From Cloeon dipterum (lineage: Eukaryota > Arthropoda > Insecta > Ephemeroptera > Baetidae), in the NCBI RefSeq assembly GCF_949628265.1, contig NC_088788.1, positions 8,184,001-8,248,000 on the forward strand: DNA of 64,000 nt, written 5' to 3'. This document shows positions 33,501 to 43,256 of the stretch, piece by piece. The position numbers and the translations under genes were made by a program. How positions within the stretch are numbered: position 1 is the stretch's first letter; the number at the start of each line of letters is the position of its first letter. Under the pieces are notes generated by a model. The model saw only the letters and a list, made by a program, of their open reading frames with translations, was not told the origin of the DNA and ran no database searches.

Positions 33501-35513
33501 TTTAACAATAATTAAATTTTAAAATCAATTTTAAGTTTTTCAAAAAAAAATTGTCTAGTCCGTGTTTGCATCACATAATTGTACACGTTTGATGCAAAAA
33601 ATTTCGTTTAGGGTGGAAGGACCGCAGGGTTTTGCAACAACAACCTTGAATCAACGTTGATGCGTTGTTGATCATCGACAATTTCGATGATCAAGACTAT
33701 AAAAAATTAAGCAAATTGTTGTGACAATCTACACCGGGATTTTTCACGTCAAAATTTGATCGGAAACGTTGATTCTGAGTTTACGATCAACGTTGATTCA
33801 ACGTTCAATCAACATTGTTTGGTTAACAGGGGACTTAACAATTTTTTTCAATTATTTCTAGGAGTCACTTTGTGTTCCACTTGGCGTCGCTGCACCACCA
33901 GTTTTCGCTGCGGCTGAAAAATCCGGCGCACAACTCAGACTCCCTCTCAAGAGGTTAGTTTATTTTTAATATCAATCCTCCACCATAATTAATCATCTTG
34001 ATTTAAGCTCTGGGAGTGACGGTGGTGCAAAGCTACGAAAAATACGAGCCTTCAGAGGGTGGCAGTGAGAGCGGTGGTTTGCGGCGCTCAGCGGTGTCGC
34101 GCCACAACTCTGAGGTGGCCAAACAGAACAAGGAAAACCAGGAACAGGCGCGGCGGCCGCTTGGCGTCCGCATGGGCACCAGGGCCGTCTTTGAGAGTAA
34201 GGAGAGTCTCGTCCCAACGACGCCGGAGAACGCCATTCCTGATGCCTACATAATTAGTAAGTCGTTTTAATTTTATTCCGTTAATTTTTAAATGTTTTTT
34301 AATTTAACAGGTAAATTTATATATTATGTGGTATGTATTTTTCCAATAATTCAAGCAATTTAAAGATGAAATTAAGATTATCCCTTAAATTAAATTACAA
34401 ATATTGAGTGTAGATTTGCTTATTATATTTTCAGAGAAGAGTATTTTCCATGGATTTACGAGTTTTTATTATGAAACTATATTACAACTTGCGTAAAAAT
34501 TCGTTTAGATTCGAGTGTGAAGAGCGAGGAGGAATTGAAGGACGTGTCGTTGACGGAGGAGCGGATTCTTCGCTCGGTGACGTTGAAAAAGGACGAGAGC
34601 GGCAGCCTCGGCATCCAGGTCACAGAAGGCTCCGACGGCGCCGTCTACATCAGGGCCGTCACCCCTGGTGGCCCTGCCGACCTCCAGGGTATCATAAAAA
34701 GAGGTATTTTGTTTTCTAATAAACTTTTGGCTTATTGATCATCCTTGTTTTGAACATCAAATAATTTTTTCTGAAATTACGAGCCAAGAAAAACTCGACA
34801 ATTTGACAGAAAATATTGTATTGATTGTGTTTTACATAGGGATGTCAGATAACCAAAGCTAAAACCCCCAGTTAAATTAAAACAAAAAATCATATTGCAT
34901 GGAATCAATCAATCGGTGGTTTGACCCAGTTTTTGTTCACTTAACGGCTGAAAACACCAATAAAAATTTTGAATTTTTTTATTAATTATAATATTTTGCT
35001 TTGCTAATGAAATAGCTAAGCAATTATTCGCTGAAAACCTTTTTTTAAAATGAAAATTAAATTAATATAAGAGCAAATAAAAATTGGCATTTTTCCTCTA
35101 GTACATTTTTAAAACAATTCAACTTAAAACTGTCGTTAATTTTTGTCACCCTCTCTTTCTGTTCAGGTGACCAAGTGATGGCGGTCGGGGGCGAGTCGTT
35201 GTGCGACGTATCGTACGGGGAGGCGCTGCGTCGGCTGCAGTCGCGCTGCTCGGCGTCCGAGGGGGGCAACGTGGAGCTGGTGGTGTCGCAGGTGTACGCG
35301 GAGGGGGCGAGCGTGGTGGCGGCGCAGGTGACGGCCCGCTACCGCAAGCAGCGCGCCTCCCTCTTCCCGCTCAGCACCAACAAGCTGGACATCGTGTCGG
35401 CGCTGCAGAAGCCCGTCGAGGACCACTACCTCGCGCAAATCCGCTACCACACGCACCACGAGACCAACGACCTCCTCTCCACCAAGCAACTGCCCCGAAA
35501 AAACAGCTCCTGA
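18553..35513 (+). CDS. KIND-FERM-PDZ scaffold protein, FRMPD2/PTPN13-like, 5' end not found
   Basis: Fourteen exons with GT-AG junctions and continuous phase: 18553-18653, 23512-23646, 27799-27876, 28061-28132, 28845-28919, 28985-29070, 30497-30668, 30766-30864, 31372-31716, 32620-33026, 33862-33953, 34008-34256, 34509-34703, 35167-35513; about 816 residues. Exons 1-3 carry the C-terminal half of a KIND (kinase non-catalytic C-lobe) domain (WVCQLGRVMRCLSP, then LLDAMTNEQPQNRPSL). A Pro/Ser linker leads to a full FERM domain from KRQLTVVLLNGQRL (F1) through F2 (exons 9-10) to F3 ending ~33953. One PDZ domain spans exons 13-14 (RSVTLKKDESGSLGIQVTEG, then PGGPADLQGIIKRGDQV). The family links membrane lipids and receptors to cortical actin and polarity complexes. 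No phosphatase domain follows: the protein stops after PRKNSS. The KIND N-lobe and start codon are missing. The first junction, 18653 to 23512, is the least certain. Confidence 0.8.
19949..19968. repeat. CTTT microsatellite
   Basis: Four to five tandem copies of CTTT/TTTC in the large intron of the scaffold gene. Confidence 0.8.
20712..20974 (+). mobile_element. hAT-like MITE, family 1, with perfect 8-bp target duplication
   Basis: Terminal inverted repeats CAGCGGGGGCCAGAT / ATCTGGCCCCCGCTG, flanked on both sides by AATTTATC (20704-20711 and 20975-20982). An 8-bp duplication and CAG...CTG ends are the marks of the hAT superfamily. Too short (263 bp) to encode a transposase, so non-autonomous. 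It lacks ~27 bases near the left end that are present in the 28259 copy. Confidence 0.9.
21821..22109 (+). mobile_element. Palindromic MITE, family 2
   Basis: About 290 bp folding into one long imperfect hairpin: the left arm starts GGTTTTTGGTCCGAATCTAG and the right arm reverses to GTTTCTGGCCAGAAATCTA; the arms meet near GCGCCACAGCGAC / GTGGCGCTGGC. Same family as 57989-58282. No clear target duplication. Confidence 0.65.
24253..26382 (-). CDS. Glutamate-rich protein nested in an intron of the scaffold gene
   Basis: Four exons on the opposite strand to the host gene: 26382-25655, 25596-25405, 25354-25130, 25060-24253; all introns are short (49-69 nt), GT-AG and phase 2. About 650 residues. 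The N-terminal ~240 residues are Glu/Pro/Ser rich and probably disordered. The middle is better ordered and basic (KKKRKRKANKWERRMKREPL, LLRKLAWLEDKAEERHVLRM, then WKDWHAMPYPEEPPTKDVGR). The C-terminal ~200 residues are almost purely acidic repeats of EEE/EEG. I do not recognise the family; the conserved-looking centre suggests a real domain between two acidic tails. The start ATG is the first in frame. The whole gene lies within the host intron 23647-27798. Confidence 0.7.
26383..27798. other. Rest of the host intron, upstream of the nested gene
   Basis: Contains the presumed promoter of the nested Glu-rich gene. 26490-26760 is GC-rich with open frames on both strands but no splice or domain support; the rest is AT-rich. 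Nothing else seen. Confidence 0.45.
28259..28533 (+). mobile_element. hAT-like MITE, family 1, with perfect 8-bp target duplication
   Basis: CAGCGGGGACCAGATTCGTGCG at the left and ATCTGGACCCCGCTG at the right, flanked on both sides by GATTAAAT (28251-28258 and 28534-28541). It sits in the intron between the exons ending 28132 and starting 28845 of the scaffold gene. At 275 bp it is the longest copy here. Confidence 0.9.
29071..30496. other. Intron of the scaffold gene
   Basis: Mostly AT-rich; nothing beyond the TC repeat and a short direct repeat near 30022-30062 (attctttttattaaataaaa twice). Confidence 0.5.
29221..29242. repeat. TC microsatellite
   Basis: Eleven tandem TC units followed by more pyrimidine-rich sequence, within an intron of the scaffold gene. 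Confidence 0.85.
32205..32556. mobile_element. Long palindromic MITE in an intron of the scaffold gene
   Basis: Two arms of about 130-170 bases face each other. The outer ends are AAAGACGGTCTTTGA / TCAAAGACTGTCTTT, followed inward by GGGTCGAATTA, GTGGATATTTTT(G)CCGACCAAAA and TTTTTCCCGCCAA. The inner arms are GCGCATGCGTCAGAGCTGG / CCAGCTCTGACGCATGCGC with a short GC-rich loop. No coding capacity. A superfamily cannot be assigned without a clean target duplication. Confidence 0.75.
33027..33861. other. Intron of the scaffold gene
   Basis: AT-rich. 33650-33830 contains two copies of the palindrome TCAACGTTGA plus related GATCATCG/CGATGATC inverted pieces, perhaps an old repeat; nothing coding. 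Confidence 0.4.
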
Positions 35514-36202
35514 GGCGATTCCTACTTCAGCCTGAGATCTCTCCCCTCCGTCCAGTGGAAATTTTAGTAAAAAAATGATCTTTAAGAGCCAAAAATATTA
35601 AGATTAAATTAAATAAATTAAAGATGTACGTGTTTGAACTGACGAGGGTTTATTCTTGAAATGTTTGTAGTGTTAATCTTCTTTAATTTTACTCATAGTT
35701 CTTTTTTTTTGAAACGGTGAAAATCGTATCGATTTTTGATCTCCATGACTTTCTGACTCATTTTCACCCTGAAATATGTTATATTCAAATACATTTTTAA
35801 AAATTCTATCATAAAATATGCTTCCAAATGTTATCCTTAAAAGATTTATAGAATTCATAACATTCTCTGCTGACAATAAACATCGCCATATTTAAAAAAT
35901 ATATTTATCTTTTGCTGACTCATGTACAATTCCCGTATCTCCTTTAGAACTTGTTTTTTAATTTAAAAAATCTACAAAATAAAATTAACGCATATTTATT
36001 GTTTATTATCATCCTGTTTTCAGTTTCCTCCTGAAAAAATACAATTTATCGAATATTGGAAAATTTATCTATTTATATTATTTAAAAATTTTAAACAGTT
36101 TGGTGTCTCTAATACAATTTCCTTATCGACTGTTAAATGAATGATCCGCAAGCAATAAAATCCAAATGTTAATATCTTTTGAAATCCCTGTTTTATTTAC
36201 TA
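35514..36202. other. Convergent 3' spacer
   Basis: AT-rich region between the stop of the scaffold gene and the stop of the tetraspan gene, which converge. It holds the presumed 3' UTRs and poly(A) signals (attaaataaattaaag near 35607). No gene seen. Confidence 0.5.
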
Positions 36203-36873
36203 TCAGTGGGGCCTAGCACAAAAACACCACAAGCGTCGAATTGTGCCGAGGACGAAAGTGCACGCAACTGAAAAAAGCAGATTTTAAATTTTCCACATAG
36301 TCAAATAATTTACATACTGACCATAGACGATGAGCAGGTGCCAGTGCCAGCTTAAATCGGTAAAGCCGAGTTCGAACTGCTGGACGTCGGGTCCCAAGCG
36401 CTGCTGGTCGACGAAGTTGTGGTAAAGAGCGACGCTGAGGCAGAGGTAGATGGCAGTGCCCCCAATAAAAGCGGAAAAGCTGAACACGAGCAGCGTCGAC
36501 GGGATGGACAGGCTCAGGATTGAGTATTTGGCAAAACTCAGGCCAAATTTCAATGTGACTATATAGATAAACATAGTTTTTTATATAAAATTTTGAAGAG
36601 AGGTTTTTGTAAAATATTTACCTTCTAAAACGGCGATGCACAAAACGAGCGAAACGACGGCACCGCAGAAATAATAGCTGCCTCGCTTTTCTGGTTTCTG
36701 GCCCTCTAATTCTTTGTGTTTTACGAACTATAAGATTTTAAAAAATTAATTGGTTTTTCAAAGAATAAAAAACGCGTATTTAAATTAATTCCAAATTTTA
36801 AATCAGTATTTACCTTTGGGGTTGCGGCGAAGGCGGAAGAAGATAACTCAATCCTTGTGAAATTCTGATCCAT
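36203..36873 (-). CDS. Small four-TM membrane protein
   Basis: Four exons: 36873-36814, 36727-36622, 36558-36322, 36267-36203; GT-AG, continuous frame, about 155 residues. A short hydrophilic N-terminus (MDQNFTRIELSS) is followed by hydrophobic stretches in exon 2 (YYFCGAVVSLVLCIAVLE), exon 3 (SLSIPSTLLVFSFSAFIGG and TAIYLCLSVALYH) and the exon 3/4 junction (HWHLLIVYVACTFVLGTI). It ends with a short basic, Cys-containing tail (RRLWCFCARPH). The layout resembles small insect tetraspan/MARVEL-size proteins, but I cannot assign a family. Transcribed toward the scaffold gene and divergent from the first F-box/LRR-like gene. Confidence 0.7.
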
Positions 36874-37050
36874 TATTCCCTCTTTGCTTAAAAACTATAT
36901 ATAGGGCCAAGAAAGCAACACCAAATGAAAATAATATTGTCAATATTTAACACAAATATTTTTAAAACTAAAATTCAGTGGCACACGAGACACACATCAA
37001 GCTATTTTTATTATCACAATAATTTATAAAGTGTTGTTTGTCACATGGAG

Positions 37051-37149
37051 GCTTAAATGGTCGGAAAATTATTATTTCGAGTCAGTAGTTTAGAGTCGGC
37101 TTCGGTTAAGTGCAGTTCATTTAATCATAATTAATTTTTGGACAGCACA
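37051..37149 (+). promoter_or_regulatory. Duplicated promoter / 5' UTR of the first F-box/LRR-like gene
   Basis: About 100 bases directly before the ATG are nearly identical to 40461-40556 before the second gene (gcttaaatggtcggaaaatt, gagtcagt, ggttaagtgcagttcattta). GAGTCAGT resembles an arthropod initiator (TCAGT) and lies ~65 bases before the ATG. Confidence 0.5.
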
Positions 37150-40032
37150 ATGGACGATGAAACACTGGTGAATTGTTCAAAGAAGAGACTTAGACAGCTG
37201 CATATAAAAAACGAAAGCCTGGAACAAGCTGCACTTCGATGTATTGCTACAAATATTCAGTTTTATTTTAAGCAGTTGAACAATAAGGAAAAAATACAGG
37301 ATTTGCGTGAGTTAAATTTAATTAAACCCCCCTCTCTCTATTTTTAATTTAATCTTCAAGCTGGAGTTTTACGGTACAAAATTTTGCAAGAACTTTTGAG
37401 AAGAAGTTACCCTGACGACAAAACAACTTTTTTTAAAGACGAAGCTTTCCCCGTCTTGCTTAGCCCAAGAACCTGTTCTGTCGAGCTGACGAATGTTATT
37501 TCTAGTTATCTGGGTCCATATCGAGATGTTTCAATGGTATTCAGTTTTTTCCACAATCCCAATTTCTATTTTATTTATTATTATAATACTTTTCAGGAGA
37601 TGGTGGCGAAAGTCTTTTTTGAAGAGTTTTTGGCCAGCATTACAAGTCTGGCACCGAAAACCAGGCATTTGATTCTCAAGAACAACTACAGCTACCGTTT
37701 CAACTTCGTTTGTGAGAGTTTGGAGGGAAAATGCCTGGATTCTCTTAATAAATTGCAGCATTTGCAGCGGCTGCACGTCGAACTGTACTTTTATAAAATT
37801 TCCGAGGTGCTGCAGCTGTGCCAGAATATCGCCAGTCTGAAATTCCTGGATGTCAGGCTCGAGGAAACGGAGAAATTTGATTTCCCGTCGGCTGCTGATA
37901 TCAGAAGGTGTCTGGCCAATGTGAAAGAGTTCATTTTCCAGCCCAAGGACATTTACAGCAGTCACGACTGGCTCAGGGTGCTTTGCACCCGGACTTTGCC
38001 CAAAATCGAGGTCGTCAACTTTTATTGCGACGAAAAACCGATGAGCAGGACATATTACAAGAACCAAAAAAGCGGCAGTCCTTTTAAGTTGGAATTTTCG
38101 GGAACATCGAATCTGAGGCATTTGTGTATCGATTTGGGATGTCCGGAATTTGAGATTGATTCCTACCCTGACGTTTTTCCAATGGTCAACCATCTCACGG
38201 TAAAAAATTACAATAAATTACAATAAACGAAAATTAAATTATTGGGGATCAATTGGACAGTTTTGGACACGTTTGGAAATTTATTAACTGACACTCAATT
38301 TTCTAGAAAAGTGATATTAGTGATGAAGTGATAGGATTTGAGGTCGGAGGTCGAAAAAACCTAACCTTTGATCTTTTATTTAAGACTTTTCTGAAATTAC
38401 GAATTTACAAGGTTATGGTCCGCTCTGATTTTAAGGATTTTAATCCAGAATGTAGCTCGTGAAATTCCGTACAAGCAAACTGAGTTTAATTTGTGCAATC
38501 GCTGAACTTCCGTTATTATTAAGTATTAAGTTTGACTCTGAGCATCTGACTTTTTCCCTGAAAATATCTAAATAATATATGATGTTGTAGCGGTCAAGGT
38601 TCGAGTTGGAGGAGCCTCAAATTAATACAAGGGCGCAGCTTTTACGTCCTCAATCTTTCGTCTTATTTATTTGGGACTTGTCGTGGCAATAATCATAGGA
38701 TTGTAGTATACATGAACAGAACCCATATCGGGTTCCGTCAATAACAAATCCTATTTGGATTGATCTCGCACTTCTGTCTCTCCAATCCAGGTTGGAGAGA
38801 CTGCCTCCGTGCGAGTCTAATAATGCAGAGTGGGGGTTAAAGTGCAGTAAAGGTGAGCTCCACCTTTACTCTGCCACCTATGACAATTACGGGAATCATC
38901 CCAATATTGCTACTTTACTTGTAGTGGCGGCAAGGCCCCACAATGTCAATGATTTAAATTTTTGAATTAGAGTTTACTGTGTGGCTATATAGCAGGACAT
39001 TTATTATATCAAACCTTTGGAGGCTAAGTAACATCTTCCTGGGCGCCAAAATTAGGTATTTTCGACCATGCTGAGACCTAATTTGGAATCTTAATTGCTT
39101 TAGGTTTCTCCTAAATAGAGCGTTTTTGGTCACTCCAAGACTTTTAGCCGATCATTTAAGGGATAATATATTTTGTTTAGATATTAGTAGTATTATTTTG
39201 GCATTTATATTTAAAATGCTTAAATTTATTACAGATCAAGGGGGAAGGACCATACACGAGCGACAAACGCGCGTTAATGGACTCCATTTTCAAATTCAAA
39301 GAAATCAAAAGCCTAAATCTAATAAGTATGGAAGATCTCCCGCCAGACTTTCTGAGCAAAATCTGGCCCACTTATGGACCAAATTTACGAACACTGATCA
39401 TCTTGTCACCTTCCTGGCCGTCCAACAAAACGTACGACGTGAATTTGATATTCCAGAATTGTCCAAAATTGGAAAGGTTTTCTCTGAACAACATCCGAAT
39501 TACAGTAGATAACTCTCAACCGATAGAAGTCATCAAAGAGTTGAAATCTTTCCATTTCAACTGGTATTAGTGAGTTTTATTTTTAATTGAAAAATATACT
39601 TATCCAAATTCATTGTCAATTTATAGCGATTTTTTCTGCTCCAAAATGCCGTTGATCGACATAGTGGCAGCAGCTCCGAAGCTGGAGGAAATCATGATCA
39701 GCAGCACGGAACCCTTCTGCATAGATGATGTGAAGGCAATCACCTCCTTAATTCGAAGTGGAAAGCTTTCCACCCACCTGCACAAATTGGTGATTCGATT
39801 GAGCTTAGTTATTACCCCCATCGACGACAAATCATTAAAAGAAATGGCTCATCTTCTGAACAGCGCGATTGAATTTTTACCCAATTTGACTTATTTTGAT
39901 TATATTGTGTCCCAGCGTTCTCCCTCACGTGATGCTCGAAGGAAATTGATGCGATACAAGTATCCGAATGTTATCCGAGACGATAGTTCTCAAGTTTTGA
40001 AAAGTGACTTTTACGACATTTTCGAAAAATAA
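37150..40032 (+). CDS. F-box-like / leucine-rich-repeat-like protein, paralogue 1 (578 aa)
   Basis: Four exons: 37150-37306, 37361-38199, 39235-39569, 39627-40032, phases 1, 0 and 2, all GT-AG. The N-terminus is helical (MDDETLVNCSKKRLRQLHIK). An F-box-like helix spans the exon 1/2 junction (LPGVLRYKILQELLRRSYPD). The rest is a series of irregular leucine-rich segments (LQHLQRLHVELYF, IASLKFLDVRLEE, LPKIEVVNFYCDE, TSNLRHLCIDLGC, EIKSLNLI, CPKLERFSLNN, APKLEEIMISST). This is the architecture of substrate receptors of SCF ubiquitin ligases, though the F-box match is weak and unconfirmed. Intron 2 is 1 kb here and holds extra sequence absent from paralogue 2. The 60-nt stretch after residue DVSM looks like a gt-ag intron; see findings. 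Confidence 0.75.
38200..39234. other. Intron of paralogue 1 with an insertion
   Basis: The outer parts resemble the corresponding intron of paralogue 2. 38590-39000 is unmatched there and contains small palindromes (aaggtgagctccacctt; ctccaatccaggttggag), so it is probably an inserted repeat. A short stretch at ~38300-38460 resembles decayed coding sequence shared with 41720-41870. Confidence 0.4.
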
Positions 40033-40460
40033 AATATACATTAAAAAATTATTTACAAATTGATATTAAATGTTGGTTCAAGATTAAAAATGTTTGTGAT
40101 GGACTGTAAAAAATACAGAAAAAAATCACAATTAAACTGAACAAAGAGCTGCGTCTCAATTTTTAATTAGATCGCAAACCTCTTTTTTCCTGGTGTTCAT
40201 TTATCGTTTTTATATTTTATAATTAAACAAATTGTCTTTTAGCGCAAAACTGTAAAGGTAATATTAAGAATTTTTCAAGGAAATTTGTTTACGTTTACTT
40301 TTGGATTGATAGACGCACGGTCAATTTTCTTGTCTCACATTACACCAAATGAAAATAATATTATCAATTCGATAAAAATATTTTTAACGAAAATTCAGTG
40401 GCACGAGATACTCATCAAGTTATTTTTTACGTTTATCACGCTCATGCTTATCATAATTAG

Positions 40461-40556
40461 GCTTAAATGGTCGGAAAATTATTATTTCGAGTCAGTTTAG
40501 AGTCGACTTTGGTTAAGTGCAGTTCATTTAATCATAATTAAATTTTGGACATTGCC
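40461..40556 (+). promoter_or_regulatory. Duplicated promoter / 5' UTR of the second F-box/LRR-like gene
   Basis: Counterpart of 37051-37149, with a 3-base deletion (gagtcagtttagagtcg against gagtcagtagtttagagtcg). The duplication therefore includes regulatory DNA, and both genes probably share an expression pattern. Confidence 0.5.
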
Positions 40557-43256
40557 ATGGACGACGAAACACTGGTGAATTGTTCAAAGAAGAGACTTAG
40601 ACAGCTGCATATAAAAAACGAAAGCCTGGAACAAGCTGCAGTTCGATGTATTTCTACAAATATTCAGTTGTATTTGAAGCAGGTGAACAATAAGGAAAAA
40701 ATACAGGATTTGCGTGAGTTAAATTCAATCAAACCCCCTCTCTCGATATATATTTTTAATTTAATCTTCAAGCTGGAGTTTTACGAGACAAAATTTTGCA
40801 AGAGCTTTTGAGAAGAAGTTACCCTGACGACAAAATAACCTTTTTTAAAGACGAAGCTTTCCCAGTCTTACTCAGCCCAAGAACCTGTTCTGTCGCGCTG
40901 ACGAATGTTTTTTCTAGTTATCTGGGTCCATATCAAGATGTTATACATGCATACAGAGTTTCCCAAAATCCCGCTTTCTTTGTTCGAAATTTAGTTTCTC
41001 AGGAGGTGCCGAAAGGCCTTTTTGAAGAGTTTTTGGCCAGCATTACAAGTCTGGCGCCGAATACCAGGCATTTGACTCTCAAGAAAAAATACGCCTTCGA
41101 GATCTACACCATTTCTGAGAGATTGGAGGAAAAATGCCTGGATTATCTGATTAAAATGCAGCATTTGCAGCGGCTGCACGTCGATCTGTACTATTTTGAA
41201 GTTTACGAGGTGCTGCAGCTGTGCCAGAATATTGCCAGTCTGAAATACCTGAACGTCAGGCTCGAGCCGACGGAGAAAAAGGATTACCCCTCGGTTGCTG
41301 ACATCAGAAGCTGTCTGGCCAATGTGAAAGAGTTCCTTTTCCGGTCCAAGGGCGTTCGCAACAACCATAACTGGCTTAGGGTGCTTTGCATCCGGACTTT
41401 GCCCAAAATCGAGGTCGTCAACTTTTATTGCGACAGAAAATGGAAGAAGACAGATTATTTCCAATTCAATATAAACAGACGTCCTGTCAAGATGGAATTT
41501 TCGGGAGCATCGAATCTGAGGCATTTGTATGTCGATTTGAGAGGCCCGGAATATGAGATTGAATCCTACCCTGATGTTTTTCCAATGGTCAACCATCTCA
41601 CGGTAAAAATTTATTTTTAAGTTACAATAAATTGACAATATATAAACGGAAATAAAATTATTGGGGATTAATTGGACGGATGTTTTGACACGCTTGGATA
41701 TTAAACTGACACCAAGTTTTCCAGAAAGTAATATTGGAGAGGTTATAAAATTTGAGGTCGGAAGTCGAGCTGTTGTTTTTTTAGTATTTCAAATATTCAA
41801 GGATTGTAAAGATCAACTGCAACTTTCGTTAGATTTTAAACCTTCTTATTCCTACCAACCTAACTTTTGATTGGGAACAACTTTCGAATTTTCAAAACAA
41901 TTTATGTTAAAGGCCAAAGACATCTTTCGCAACCTTTCCAAAAACTACGATTTTTCAGGGTGATAACTTCCTTCTTATTTTATGGATTGTTATCTAAAAT
42001 GTATCCCGTAAAAATTCTTTAGAAGCAAACTGAGTTTAAATGTGGCACTCCCTGAACTTCCGGTTTGAAGTTAGAAATTTGATTATAAGCAAAACCTTTT
42101 CTTTTAAAATATGCCAAATGATGTGAATGAATTTGATTATTTGTGTATGATTTACTAATGGCATACTAACAGATCAGGACCTATATACAACCTTTGGAGC
42201 ATAGGCTTGGGGGTTAATTGATCCTGACTTGAACCTGAAGCGTCAAAATATAGAAACAATCCAAATTATACAAGCTAGGTGTCGCTTATAGTTATTATTG
42301 TCCATGCTGAGACCAAATTTAGTATCTCCTAAATAAAAGTTATGATTATTGGTCCCTCCAAGGCATTCAGCCGATCATTTTGTGGGAATTTATTCTGTTT
42401 AGGTGTTCATTGTTAATTCTAATTTAACTAATTTAACATTTAAATGTAAATATGCTAAAATTCATTACAGATCAGGTTAGATTATCCATTCTCGTGCTGC
42501 AGACGCTCGTTGGACTCAGTTCTCAAATTCCAAGAAATTAAAAGCCTGACTTTAATAGGCGAGGATCATTTTTTCCAACACATCCTGGACAGAATCTTGG
42601 CAACTTACGGACAAAATTTACCAAAACTAATCGTCGTGAATAATTCCCCGGCGCATACTAAAATGAAGCTGAACACGATATCCAGGAATTGTCCGAAATT
42701 GGAAACGCTTATTCTGTACGACGTAATGGTTACAGTAGATAACTCTCAGCCGATCGATGTCTTCGCAGAGTTGAAATATCTCCGGCTGACCATGAAGTGA
42801 GTTTCGCATTATTAATTGTAAAACACACTTCCTCAAATTAATTTTGAATATTTTTATAGCTCTTATTTCTTACCCCAAGTACCGTTGACCAACTTATGGT
42901 CAGGAGCTCCAAAGCTAGAAAAAATCGTGATACACAACTCGTTATCCTTCCGCCTAGAAGACCTGAGGGCCATGACCTCCTTGATTCGAAATGGAAAGGT
43001 TTCGACCCACCTGCACACGTTGCAGATTCACTTACGCCAAATTTTCCCCGTCAGCGACAAGATATTTAAAGAGATGACCCATCTTCTTAACAGCGCGTTT
43101 GAGTTTTTACCGAATTTGATCAATTTTGATTTTGTTTTTCCCGATTACTCTAACTTGGGTGTGATTGAAGAAAAGGAGATTTTCCAATATAAGTATCCAT
43201 TTGTTATCCAAGAGATTAATCAGAAAACTGATGTTTTCGACATTTTCGAAAAATAA
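40557..43256 (+). CDS. F-box-like / leucine-rich-repeat-like protein, paralogue 2 (569 aa)
   Basis: Four exons with the same phases as paralogue 1: 40557-40713, 40773-41602, 42471-42796, 42860-43256. F-box-like junction LPGVLRDKILQELLRRSYPD, then leucine-rich segments parallel to paralogue 1 (LQRLHVDLYYFEVYEVLQLC, LPKIEVVNFYCDR, CPKLETLILYD, APKLEKIVIHNS) and the same C-terminal end DVFDIFEK / DFYDIFEK. Exon 2 is well conserved between the two; exon 3 has diverged most, including its start (IRLDYPFSCCRR against IKGEGPYTSDKR). No damage seen. Confidence 0.75.

Noticed and set aside
37531..41638. Minus-strand frames of 215-220 codons opposite the F-box/LRR-like genes
   Set aside because: Mirror frames of the conserved exon 2 in both paralogues; no start, splice or homology support.
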